Assembly (NCBI GenBank): GCA_951799445.1
Contig: OX637287.1
Location: forward strand, 49,381,724 to 49,445,723
DNA: 64,000 nucleotides
Direction of reading: 5' to 3'
Source: Pseudisothecium myosuroides
Taxonomy: Eukaryota > Streptophyta > Bryopsida > Hypnales > Lembophyllaceae
This document shows positions 10,560 through 23,600 of the stretch, in pieces. The notes under the pieces are model-generated. The model had not been told where the DNA came from, did not search any database, and was given only the letters and a program-made list of their open reading frames with translations. The stretch's first letter is position 1. Each line of letters begins with the position of its first letter. The translations under genes were made by a program, and so were the position numbers.

Positions 10560-13500
10560 ATGGAGACTCGAGGAACGGCAAGTCTGACGCTCATCTTCGT
10601 GCTCACTGGTTTTGTTGCAATAACAAGTGCTTCCAGCCTAGCAGTGCAGCGAAGCATTAATCTGGATGTTGTTGGCTCTCTTGCGGCCTCCAAACCTGAG
10701 CTGGTACTCTAGCTTTCATGAATCTTGTAGCATCTTCGTGCTGTCCCGTGTCCTGGCTCTCATTCGACCTAGACTGAGATCTTTGGCCATGAACTCCCCT
10801 GAGTGATGCAAAGTTGCAGTGGCCCTATGCCAGTCGAGTAAAATGGATCTTTCCTGGAGCTTTGAGATTTGCTGGTTAATTAGGGTTCCTTCTGACTCTC
10901 ATGGTAAGGTAGAGGATTTATTTGCATCACTTCAATCATTTTCACATACGTAGGATTGTGATTTGGGGGAGATTGAATATTTGGGAGCCAAACCTGTATC
11001 ATTAAGTTTTGATTTCTTATGTAGTCATTCAAAAAGGAAGGCTAAACCCTATTAGTATAGTTCGCAACCCTACTTTCATTCAAAGATGAGTGGCCACAGA
11101 TACTTTAGCCTAGAGATGCTTACACCAAGTCCAACATAGTGAAATAAATAAATTAGTTGCTGTTTGTAACAGGGACCAGCACAGGAGACTAGATCAAGTC
11201 CTTAATGGTTTGTGTATCCTCTGTCTTATGTGCAGTCCATTTTCAGTGCGGCACTGAGAAAGGCAAAGCTCGAAAGGAATGGAGGGACATTCACAGTTTT
11301 TGCACCAAGTGACAAAGCTCTGGAGGAAGCTTTCAAAGACGCTCGGTTGATTTGCGTTCATGATTTCTATAAGTCGCGGCCGTGCACTTCCACTGCTGAT
11401 CTTCTTTCCGCTACCAATCTGGAAACAATCCTTCTGAATTCCGGTAAGCATTTAGGGTAAAGATCTCTAATTGTGGCATGTATAGTCGATTAAGAAACAG
11501 TGGTCATTGATTTGTTAATTACGGAAAATATTGATGATCTTTCACCATAAATATTGCAAATGAACACATGAGTATCAGTTCTGAATTCATGCTATCTGTT
11601 GGACCAGTGGTCAAGGGATCGTTCCGGATTAAAGACCTGAGAGATGGAGAGCTTCTTCAATTTGTCAGCAGCTCAGTTGAACAGGTAACAGTCTCTAAAT
11701 CGTTCTTAGGTCATGGGAGACTCATTTGGTTATCTCCTGCAACTAATAGTCATTGCAGTAACTTGTAACATACTTCTATTGTTCACAAACGTGGGGCAAG
11801 ATTTCTTCTTTCTATTGGTAATTTTTTTTAATCTTCCTTGAAGCTTCAAAAATGACTCGTTTTAACTCCTGTAGATATGGTTGTATGCAAATATTCAGCC
11901 ACTTCTGGCCATTTGGGCACTTAGGGGTTAATTAAACAGAAATGTCCTCATATTTCTAAAGTGGAGAGTTACAGATACACAGGACGAAAACCAGTACATA
12001 CATCGGCAATGCTAAAGTGTCGATAGCGGACCTGGTAGCTGAAAATGGGGTTCTGCATGTAGTTGACAATGTGCTGGGCAGCATAGATCCCGAGACGATG
12101 CATGCGTCTGATGTTTCAATAAATGCCACAGCAATTCATGTCACCTCCAAAGTCATTGACGCCGACATTTTTGATCAAGAAGAGGTGCGTGCTTAAAGCT
12201 ACTTCTGATAAGGTCGCATTCTTTCTGTTAGAAATATTGCACAATCTTTTTTGAAGTACCGGCACAAGGGTTTCTTTCGATTCTTACAGTTTTTCGTCTG
12301 ACCTCGCAGCTCAAGGAGGCAGCCAATAGTGTCCTGACTATTAAAATTCCTGGGCTTCAAACCAATAGGGACATTGTCGAGTATCCTGATGGAGGGTTAA
12401 AAAATCCTATGCCACTCCTGTTCGATCCAGGTCTAACAGAAAAGAGTTTACGGAACCGGATGAAAAGTTTACATACCCTACGCTGAGTAACGTGCAGCGT
12501 CCTAAAAGCGATGAAGATCTTGCCTTCATGAGTGTAAGCTACCGCAACTGTGGTACTGATGTACTCTTAATGCATGTAATTGTAATCAAGCCTTACAGTA
12601 AATAGAATATGCCTCACCTCCTAAAATTGGCATTTGATGATGAGTTGTTGGTTTTCACTACAGGTCCTTCAATTGGGCTCCTTGATAAGATCCAAGCAAG
12701 TAACATCGGTGGAGCTGGTGAAGCTGTACACAGCACGACTCAAGAAGTGAGCTTGATTGTTTTCTAGTGCTGTGCGTTTATAGTAGTCATAGCCTATGTA
12801 ATAAGTGATTAGATTTTCTGCTGGCTGCATGTGTGCAGAAATAATCTCAGATTTCATTGTGGTTTACACTTTTAGCAAATGGATTGAATCGCTATATTAG
12901 TCCTAAAGCACTTATTTCTTTGTTTCAATTGCAGGGTCGATCATGTCCTGAAGGCAGTGGTGACGTATACCGAAGAGTTGGCTCTCCAGCAAGCTTTTGC
13001 TGCTGATGAATTACTTGCCAAGGGAGTCTACTTGGGTGATTACCTTAACCACATAAAATATAAAATATATTCCTGGCAGTTTTTGATCCAGAGCTGGAAG
13101 ATTTATGAAAAGAAATTGTCGCTGATAGACGTCTGTGTTGAGCTTTCCCTGCAGGGCCATTACACGGTATACCATATGGGCTGAAGGATATCTTCGCCGT
13201 CCCAGGCTATAGAACTACATGGGGCACAAGCGTTTTCAGAAATCAAGTCATCAACGAGGAATCTTGGGTTTATCAGAAGTAAGACTTAAAAGAGAAGCAA
13301 ACACAACGCCGTGAATGTGAACTTTCTAAAAGAAATGTCTGAGTTTCTCAAAGGATATGCAGAATTATTTTTCTCTGGATTCATTCTTACGTTTTAAACT
13401 GTAATTACTTTGAGGAGCTCGCGAATTTGCCACGTACTGGTAACACTTTGTTGTTGCGGGATCAGTTGAGATTTGCACTGTGCTACCATCGCCTGAGCTC

Positions 13501-16081
13501 CAGCTAGAACTGTGAAAATTGTGGCAGGCTGAAGGCAGCTGGGGCAGTGCTGATAGCTAAACTTGCGACGGGGGCTTTGGCCTGGGATGATATTTGGTTT
13601 GGAGGCCAAACAAAGAATCCATGGAACATTTTTGAAGGCACCACTGGATCGTCTGCTGGGCCAGCTGCCAGTACATGTGCAGGTACTTGCATCTTCATTA
13701 ATTTCACAGCCAAAAACATTAGACTGAGGTGATTTAAATAGAAAACTCTCGGAGGGAGGAATTAACAGCGCTCAACTTTGACCATACCGTAATTGTGGCA
13801 GGTAACGTTCCGTTTGCAATTGGTACGGAGACGGCCGGGTCCCTCACGTATCCATCTTCTCGTACCGGCATAACTGGCTTGCGTCCTACCTTCGGAATGG
13901 TGGGGAGATCCTGGACTATGAGCTTAGCCGAGAGCCTGGTAAGTGTCTTCAACTATGTACATGAAGATTTCTGTCTCCATCGGTTCCTGCTACACTGATT
14001 TATCCTTTTAGTGCGTGTGCACTAATTTACCAGAATGACACTATTGTAAATTAGGGCAGGACTGGTTGGAATGCTATTGTATTTTACTAATTTCCACAAA
14101 AGAATATTCTGTAGTGAGTGACACTAATTTTGCAGGTGACTCAACTTTTGCGCCCACACTAATAGGATAATAGTATCTGCGTAGCTGATATCAACCCTTG
14201 TAAGTTATCGCTGAATGACAGTCATCAACCTTCTGATATCTCAGTCTCATTATTCCAATATTCGCAGGATAAAGTCGGTCCTCTTTGTCGATCTGCAGCC
14301 GACTGCGCTGTAGTACTCGACGTAATCAGGGGCAAGGATCCAAGAGACTGGTCATCAGAGAATATTCATTTGAAAGACCCATTCTCTGTGGACATCACCA
14401 AGCTGACGGTGGGCTACCTTCCGGATGCAGACATGGGGGTAAGTTACTCTTGCGGATTGATTTCCAAGTCTTTCATGTTTAAAATAAGATGATGCAATTT
14501 GAAAATAGACAGCGTCTGTGCTTGTCAAGTGCTGCATTTTGTCACAAATCAGTGAATTCAGCTCATCTCACCAGTTCTTTGTATCAGTCGTTCATTGGTG
14601 CTGAGGCAGAGGATACTAATTGTCCGTCATTTCAAGAATTTTAAGATGTGTAGGAGTTGTGGAAACCTCTGAAGAGCTGTGGAGATTTCTTTGCCAGGTG
14701 CAAGAGGAAAATCTGTTGAGATCAAATTTTTTTCACTATATATGCATACCATTCAAATTAAGTGGGAGGTTGTGGACCACTTTAAGTGACAGTTGATAAC
14801 CCCATTTCCATTCAAAGATGTATAGGAGTATTTTTTAGCCAGGTGTGCTTACACGCACCTTGCTACTTGAAGGCCAAACAAGTCTATGAATACTGAACGT
14901 AGACGAGTTGCTAGCGGCTGGTAACAGGGGAAATAGACGGGTTCAAGTCTCCAGCATTTTTTAATACCCTCTGCCTTACATGAAACTGAGCTAATTCGGT
15001 ATTTGGTGCTACATCAAGGTGGTGAAAGCCCTTGCCGAGAAAAGGGTGAACATGGTCCCATTCAATCTGAATTACACTGTGACTTCCGCGCAATTTGTAC
15101 TCAATGTAACAATGGACGTGGAGACTCTGGCGCACTTTGACCACTGGCAGCGTACAGGTCAAGATGCTAACTTCGAGGATCAGACGGCGTGGCCAGTTGA
15201 GCTTCGGCGAGCTCGCCTAATTTCTGCTGTGGACTACATGCAGGTTAGGAATTCTGGTTTTCTCTGTTTTCTTGACTTTTGAAGTGAACCCCAAAGTGCC
15301 GAAATGGCCGAAAGTGGACGCACCCATGTCTTTTGAAATAAATCACATAGGAAGCATCAAGGAAGGTTATCAAAATGTACCAACAGAATGAAAAATCCTA
15401 ACGTACGTTTTTTGACAATAGAAATATGCTACTATAATTGACTACTGGCTTTCAAGTGGACCCTCTTTTTCTGCTTCACCACTTAGAGGATAAATAACCA
15501 ACAATTCCAATCCCGAACAAGAATACTATTGTGCTGTACTGTATTACAAAGGTTTGGCACATTCCAAATTTACTGAATAAATGTGCTGCCACTTTACAGG
15601 CACAAAGAGTTCGTGGGATTCTGGCTCATAAAGTTAACGACATCATCCATAAGCAGAAGATAGATGCGTTTATTGGAAACGCAACAGATTGGGAGAAAGT
15701 ATGTGTGGGCAATCTTGTGGGCTTGCCAGTCATAGTGATACCCACGGGCCTCAAGGAGATAAATGGTACTCGACGTCGGAGTACCGTCCAAACCGGCATT
15801 TATGGTGCTCCCTATCAAGATGGAACGGTATGAACATTTCCTCAACGCAGAATTTGACCTCACTTACTTTAGGATCTTGTAATATTTCTGAATGAATACT
15901 CCGTCTTTCATAGTTTTCCGTAAGTAGAGGTTGCAAAGAATTATTTAAAGCCTTACAATGTGATTTGGTGTGTCCCCAGGTTCTGGCTTTAGCAATGGCG
16001 TATCAATCAGTATCAAATCACCATCTTCAGCGTCCACCTGTTGACAACCTTGGTCCTGGGGATCGGTCTCCGTTACCTTGA
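10560..16081 (+). pseudogene. FAS1-amidase fusion, copy A, two lesions
   Basis: Fourteen exons match copy B one for one: 10560-10703, 11236-11443, 11608-11684, 11984-12184, 12310-12533, 12664-12746, 12935-13035, 13155-13278, 13528-13682, 13802-13938, 14268-14438, 15019-15243, 15600-15827 and 15980-16081. Order of parts: N-terminal signal peptide, fasciclin (FAS1) domain with TFTVFAPSDKAL, then an amidase-signature domain with HGIPYGLKD, TGSSAGPAAS and GTETAGSLTYPSSRTG. Two lesions break it. The exon 4 acceptor reads GG instead of AG before the conserved ACG codon; using the neighbouring AG adds one base and leads to a stop. Exon 5 is 224 nt instead of 225, having lost one A near 12435 (CTAACAG versus CTAAACAG in copy B). 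Exons 6-14 remain open, including all three catalytic residues, so the loss is recent or the amidase half could still be translated from a shorter transcript. Confidence 0.85.
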
Positions 16082-17165
16082 TCGTTATGGCACTTGGTAC
16101 AAAATATTGGTAATTGGTTTGCCTTCATGAGGAAAGATGCACTTGACATAACATTATTTACGCTGGAACGCAGGAGCCTGTATGACTGTGTGGTCAAACA
16201 TCAAAGTCCTCTACCGTGGATTGCTTCATTTTGCCATTGAAAATTAATGAGATTATTATTTCTTATTTTTCAGAGATGAACTCAGATGTCGTGTACACTC
16301 CTTACAAATTTCAGAATTTTTTTGAAAATTTGAAATTATTATGAATTTTTGAAGAAAACATGAAGAACATTCATATCAAATACAAAATAAGCTCAAAAAA
16401 TCTAAAAAATTCTCCTTTGGTTTGTATTATGGAGTAGAACATCCTGGTATAAATCAATTTTTTTTGTCATTCTATAATTAGAAACTTAGTAGAACATGGT
16501 TATAGGCCTAAATTTCAAATGACTAATAATACATAATTTTAGGAATTTTACAAAATTTCTAATTGGAGTAGAAATTAGATTCAATGAACTTTATTTCATT
16601 AGTTGAATTCAAATTCAAACAAGATAATTTTAAAGGCTAAAATATAGATCAAGAGCAATAGTTGAAGACATTGCCAAATACACTAGAAAGGCATCTATTG
16701 TAATCCGTGGGTTTAGCATCTTCTTCATTAGAAAATTCTACAGTTCCTCAATGAAGGGCTTTCCACCACCAAGTGGAAAGAACTCTCCAAGTGACTCAAA
16801 GAACTCTAAAAAAAATATATGGATGGAAACCATTTGTTTTTAGTTAGATCAAGGCCTACTGGACCATTTGTCACCCACATTCTTGTTGCATTGATGTTTA
16901 AGGGTTAATTGATTTTCTAGGCTCCGTTCTTTGGATCCTTGAAATAAAGGTATCCTTGCTTAGATACTTGGATAGGGAGTTTAGTTACATTGATTTACAA
17001 GGAAAGCAGAAACATGGCAAGTTGGAAAGAACTCCCTTTAGAATCAACTTGTTTTATATTATTTTTTCATTGTCGAGTAGTCCTCTTTTTAAGGATGTAA
17101 AAGGGCCCTCTGTAACACCAGTGAATAATTATAGTATAACTTCTATAAAGTAAGCTTCTTTAAGA
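16082..17165. repeat. 3' flank of FAS1-amidase A, inverted copy of the module spacer
   Basis: This AT-rich stretch is homologous, in inverted orientation, to about 41.7-43.0 kb and 60.8-61.8 kb downstream of copies B and C. It marks the outer edge of the inverted module copy. No gene is seen. Beyond it, at 17167, starts a sequence resembling the end of the element at 35188-36029 (GGTGATTGCAAGAAA). Confidence 0.6.
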
Positions 17166-17778
17166 GGGTGATTGCAAGAAAGACTAGTACCATTTTGCGT
17201 CACATTCAAAGTGACGACATTGTTTTTTGCTAGAACTTTAGAAGGTAGAATTCAATGAACTTGAAATTTTTATTGGAGATGGCTAACTTGATTGTAATCA
17301 TACTAGTGCCTTGTGTTATTGCCAGAGCCAAAATAAAATCAATAGTATTTATTTTATTTTTTAGAACCAAAAATAATTCAAAAATCCATAACTTTCCCAC
17401 TGTGGATCAAAATGCCACAAAACAAAGCCCATGCACCCTTCCTCACCGAGGGCTTTTTGAATAGACCAAGCACACCATTGGAGGATGCATGGTCCAACAA
17501 ATCTCAACGTAAAAAACAAACAAACAACCAGCCAAGCTTAAGATATGGATACCTTATTTTTTAGAAATTAAAAAACATCATTTTATATTTAAAAGTCAAT
17601 TTTGTTAATTTGTCACACTTTGAGGTTTAGGATTTTTTTGTATTAGGGAGTACCCAAAATTAATGATTTAGAGTTGAAATTTTTGAGGTGCATATTTTCT
17701 CTTCTAATCAAGCAAGCCTTCTCAAAGATTAGAGGTATAGAGAACCTTACCAAAAATTGAGCAAGTTTAGAAGTAGAA

Positions 17779-20666
17779 CTAACCTTCACCTAAGAGAAGA
17801 AGTTTAGATAAAACAATTTGCAATACAAGGCCAAGTCTCTCACACAAATGACACTCCATAAAATGTTGTTTCACTCTTTCGTATCCTCTACTACCCATTT
17901 TGATCCTCACTGACTTGTAAAGAGTCAAATCCTTGATATTTTGTGCTAGTACATGCACCCCTTCCTTTCCTACCGGGTGCAATCTTCCAGTAGTTCCATT
18001 CACAACAATCTCCAACGTCCCTCCAATTGCAGTGCCCTATATCAAGTATAGGACATATAAGTGAATGATATCAAGTATGAGGACATATAAGTAATGATAT
18101 CAAAACCCACATTACAAACAATGGTAGTTCCTAGTTAAAAAAATCATAAGTGTATAATACTATAAACAAAACAACAAGTTATATTGTAATCAAAAATTGA
18201 TGACGACCATGTATTCTAAGAGCATTTTGATGATTCAAACTCACCAATATTGGCAATTGGAAAGCCATGGCTTCAATTGTGATTCGTCCAAAACACTCAC
18301 CTCGACCCTACAACATGTCCGCAAGAAACACTCAAATGTTTGCTTGCAAAATGATAATTGAGCAAGCTTTAGCTGGCTTAATCAAATACCATGATGCTTT
18401 CCTATAACTTAATAAATGCAAAAGTTAAAGTTTCTAGTGGCATAGTGACACCACCAATGCCTTGCAACAAGGTGGACATATAAATTACCTGAGAATTTTG
18501 CACAAGTACATCAGAGGCCGCTAAATAAGAAACAATGTCCAATGATTTGTTTACAAAGTGTACTTTGCTTTCCAAACAATTATCCTTCACAAAGTTGCGA
18601 AGCATCAACTCATATGAAGGAGCGGCCCAATCACTTCCTACTAATAAAGCATGCATAGTCTTTTCTTGCACAACATTAACTTGCTTGACCAAGTTCACCC
18701 CCTCAACAAAAGCCTTAAGAAAAATGTCTTGTCCTTTGCCACGTGAGACACCTGTGCACAAATCATCCAAACACATCACCACAAGAGCCTACTTGAAATC
18801 TCTAGAATTATTTGAATAAATATTCAACTACTTGTTACCATTTATTGACAATGGTAATATTGTCTGAAATATTAATCCACAAATTAATTTTTGCATTTAT
18901 AAGCAAGTACCTTGTTATTTGCACAATATTTGATAGGATATGATAGTTAGATAATTTATATAGATAGCATGCAATTGTTGAGGACATACTATTTATCATT
19001 GCAAAAACAACATCATCATCATGAATTCCAAGCATGTGACGCACACGTTGCCTCAAAGAAAATCTTGCAATAGCATCCTCAGCAGCTCCTATCAATTGTT
19101 GGCTATTGCCCAAGTGCACAACATATATCTTGGGCAACATAAATCTGAACGCAATAGCATGTAGTGAGATATCAAATTTTTGGTTCTCAAGACTTTCATA
19201 GACTGTCAATACTACTTAAATGCTTTCATAGACAAAGTATTCCCTAAGCTAGCAACATAATCAAAGAGGATGGACATAGTTCAATATTAATTTTGTAAAT
19301 TCAATCACCAGAAGAAATTTGCAGGCTCCATCAAATAGCTTGAAGAAAAGATGCAATGCGGTCACAAAATATGAAGACATGAAATTATCGCAATGGACAA
19401 TATTGAATGCTCTCTAATGCACTCAAAGATGAATGCACTCTTATCAGCTAAGAGTTTTGCTATGAAAAAAACTAAATTCTTAAGAAAACATGTACATTAC
19501 CTTAAAAGAGTTGACAACTGAATGATAACTATTTTCCTATTGAAGCCTAAACATTGTTTCCAAAGTCACTTTGTGCAAACCTTAAGCGATATTTGGTGCG
19601 TGTCTGCCAGTATTCGGCAGCAGCGTGAGAATCAATCATAATCCCTGCTACTTTTGAAAGGTGTTTCACATACTTCATTGCAAAATAATGCCCCCGCATC
19701 TCATGTATCCACCACAATGTCTTAGTCAACACGTTTTGTACTTTGTCATCAGGAATTGTATCAATCCATTTTCCAGCTACAGCTGTATTGAGTATAACCA
19801 AGTTTGCCTTTGAAAGTGCTGCGACAGTCTTGATTCCTCTTGCAGCTATTATCTTCAGGAACAAAAGGAGCTTTACAGTGACCTTCACCACATTATACTC
19901 AACCACAAGAATTAGGTGAACAATAGGATAATAACATCTGAGGGCAAAAGGGTATAAGTGGAAAACTAGTACCTGTATTCCATCGTTGAGCAATTTTTTC
20001 TCCAATGAGAGGATCACTAAATCAGAAGTGTTTTCCTTCATATTTGTTGTTATCCAAAATACATTGGCTCCACTCCTTTGCAAAATACTTCCAAGCTCCA
20101 TTAACAACAATGGTCCCCCTATACTCACCACAATTACAAACATGGAGAGGTTGTTAATGATGGACTACTAGCCATAGTAGACATATTCCAATCTAGACTA
20201 ACTTTTAGATAACATCTAATGTATGTCCAGTTAAACTTAGTACATCATAAGCTTGCAAGGTCTATCAGATAACTTGAGCACAAGAAGCATGATGTTACCA
20301 CTCACAACAAAATCAAGGCTAAAAAGTCTTACCAGATAGAGAGAGCTCATGAGAGACCAATATCACCATCCTTCCATCCATAAAGTTCAAGCCACAAGGC
20401 TTAACAAGTGGAGAGGCGTCATCTACAACCATCTTAATAGTATTGAATGGACCCTTAGATTCTTGTGCTAGGGTACCTAGGCTTGGTAATTTGAGCAATG
20501 GATTCAAAATGATTCCAATTGCATATGATGCAAGAAAGAGAACACAAGCCAATACAATGCCATATCTTAGAGATGTTCTTGAATCATAAGCTTGACGAGA
20601 CAAATTGATTGTCTCTGGCTTCTCAGGCGACAAATGTACAATAGAAGTAGCTCGAAGGTGCTTCAT
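17779..20666 (-). CDS. GT4-type glycosyltransferase, type II membrane protein
   Basis: Seven exons join in phase to a predicted 496-residue protein: 20333-20666, 19973-20118, 19581-19852, 18990-19144, 18489-18751, 18245-18307 and 17779-18036. Splice sites are standard GT/AG. A hydrophobic segment (YGIVLACVLFLASYAIGIIL) near residue 45 suggests a type II anchor of the endomembrane system. The catalytic part has family landmarks in order: ILVSHELSLSGGPLLLMEL, TLWWIHEMRGHYF, MIDSHAAAEYW, KIYVVHLGNS, SVSRGKGQDIFLKAF, VLVQNSQ, then GECFGRITIEAMAFQLPILG and GGTLEIVVNGTTGRLHPVGK, the nucleotide-sugar-binding ExxxxxG-type region of retaining GT-B enzymes. The order and text match the plant family of Arabidopsis At1g75420 and At1g19710, whose substrate I do not know to be settled. 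The start is the first ATG of the open exon; an upstream non-coding exon is possible. The gene appears intact. Confidence 0.88.
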
Positions 20667-20699
20667 GTTTTCAATCAAGACGTTTGATGCAATCTCAAA

Positions 20700-23600
20700 A
20701 TTCTAAAAATAATCCAAATATAGAATATAGAACATGTGTTTTAAAAAAGACAAGGTGACAAGCCAAAAGTGGGTTCACTCATAGGTGGAAACATAAATTA
20801 TTAAAGAGGTCCAATAAAGGAATAGCAAGGCCTATGGCAGCCACTTTCTACCATTGTTAGCTGATGCTTTTTCTGGATGTTGATTAAGGTGTGACAATGA
20901 AGGCAGCTTTTGCAATTTGAATGATGACAGAGGCAATGCCACCTAGATTGTGGACAATGCCTGCTTTGTCAGTTTGCAGTAGAATGCATTGGTTAGCATT
21001 CTGATTGAGTTCAAAAACTATTTTTTCTTCTTTGGTTTGCCTTGGACTCCACTGGTAAGCGTTCTTCTTGGATTCGGAAACTATTGGATTTCAAGACACT
21101 AGTGGTGATTATCAGCAACACGATCAATTGAAACCAAGATAAATGTATACAATATTTAATGAATTCCTATTCAAATGAATTACCAATAAAGCAAATGATA
21201 TACATACCTTTGTAGTTTTAGAATAATTGTTGGTTTGTACAATCTTTGCGGTATACTATTGATATTCTTGCCATTATCAAATTTCAATTGGTTCCTTTTC
21301 AATGCCTTCTACAATGTAAAAATTAAAAACGTTACTATCATTGTTTGATGAAGGACAAGTACAGCAATACACTTCAAGAGATTTATTTCCAATGAATCCA
21401 AAATGTAAATAGTTAATTGCTAATGTTAAGATGAAATATGCATGCTCCCAAATCAATTGGATTTAGATCAAATTGATTTAAATTATGAAGTAAAGCCGAT
21501 TCATTTGAAGATGCTACATAGAAATGAATTCCGTATTCATGGAAAACATACTTTAGCAATAGGAGAATTAACCGCCCTTAAAATTTTACCTAATTGGAAA
21601 TTCAATTCAAGCTTCAAAATGTACTGGTTGAACCTTCCAAAAAATAGAATATTGGTCTTAGAAAATTTTAGGAAGGTTGAATAACATCCACTTAATCCAA
21701 ATATAGTCAGCTCTCAACTCAAGTCAAGCTCATAATTGAACATATTTTAAGTAACAATTCAAATTAAAGAGGAAAATATTGCAAGATGTCAATTAAACAT
21801 AAATTTTTCATTTTAGCCTCTAATACACAACTTGTGTTAACATGAATACAAAGAGCTAAGACAAATATCCACCTACTTTTGAAGATTCTCAACAAGAACC
21901 ATGACTTTGCTATCAATTGGTATTAAACATTCAATACAAACATAAATGTGATAACAAAATCACTGTAAAGATAATTGTTTTCTAAAACAATAATATTTCA
22001 AAAAGAACAACGAGTGCAGCTCACCAATTGTTCCAAATGAAAGCTAGCCAACTCAGCTCTCACAAAATTCAATCATTTTTTTTCTGTCAACTTCTTAAAA
22101 CAAAAAACCTCTTTTCGCAAGCAGATTGACTTAAAAAAACAATTACATATATAGTTTACAACTTCTTGCTACAAAGAACTTACATGCATAAAATAACATG
22201 CGAAACCTTAAGTTTTTTTTACGTACGGCTTAAAGAACCACACCGTTCACTGAAGAATTAAAAGTGATTCAAAAGCAAAAAACAATAGCAATTACACAAA
22301 TGTGGCACTACTAAGCACCTTTGTAAGGTTTCAACTCTCTATTGGAACTTTTAGACACTATATTCTTGAACTTTTTGGTAGATCTTAAACTATTTGGTAC
22401 AATCTTAAATTTGGTTTGATGCAAGAACACATTGAAAACTGTGTGACTCTATATCAGACACAAACATGGCAACAGTACAAGCAAAACTCAAAGAAAATAC
22501 TACTACGTAATTAATTTGAGAAAAAATATCATTTAAACCAATACAAACACCTGTGCTCCATACTAACAATGAATCTTATACACGCACAAAATCTGCTTCA
22601 AGAAATCTATTCTTCTTGTGGATATTTCACCTTACAAAACTATGAGAGTTAATTCTCTTCTCAATGAACCGATTCTTGTGGCAAGTAGTTTGGTGAAGAT
22701 TGCATTGATATGTGGTCACAAAGGACTAGGTAAATTTAGCATATTGGATGACTCAATTTGGATTTCATGCCTTTGTTGATATCCCTAATTATACGGAAGT
22801 TAATGCAGGCTCCAACAAGAAAATGTTCCTGAGGTAGAGTTTGTTGTTTATGTGATTTGATGTATTCAAGACTAGTTTTGATCATTTATAGTGAGATATT
22901 ACTAGAGAGATTTGGAAGTGGAATATATTCATTACAAAATTCAATATTGTTAAATAATCTTTAAGGAGGTTTCAATTAATTGGTTTAGGGTTTAGTGATG
23001 CTGCTTGATTTAGTCATGAGAGGAAACATAAAGAATTGTTGTAAAATGTATGATCTTTTATGACATTGGATTTTTGAGCAATTTGTTTAGAGTTAAGAAA
23101 TGCACAATCATTTTGCAAGCCAGAATTGTAGCTGTGATAGCTCCTTACAATGACCAAGTGTCCTTCATTAGAAAACCATTTTCCAAAATTATTTTTGCTA
23201 TTGTTTCAAGTAAATCAATCCAAGAGGATTGAATTTGTGGATGATAAACATAGAATGAATGTTGCTCTTATTTGTGGTAGTTGAAGCCCAAGCATTCCTT
23301 CTCCACAACTTTGTGTTTGATTTCATTTGTTTCTTTGAAAACTTCTTATTTAAGAGACCAAAGCAATTGAATATTATAATTATCGATTTCAAATATATAG
23401 AATTTTCATTGTTACAATGTTATAATCTTCAAATAATCACATTCATTTTGATAGCGGAGACTACCACCCTAACCCTTGAATGCTCAACCAATGATTTCAT
23501 AGTTGTTGCTCAATTTTAGATAACCTTTTTAGATAAGGGTGTCTAGAATTATATTTTTTTGCAAGTTTGATCACATTATCTTATTGTTTTATTCCAAACA

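Noticed and set aside
14900..14970. tRNA-like T-loop text GGGTTCAAGTCTCC
   Set aside because: The flanking bases cannot form a T stem or cloverleaf. It lies inside FAS1-amidase intron 11 and is shared by all copies.
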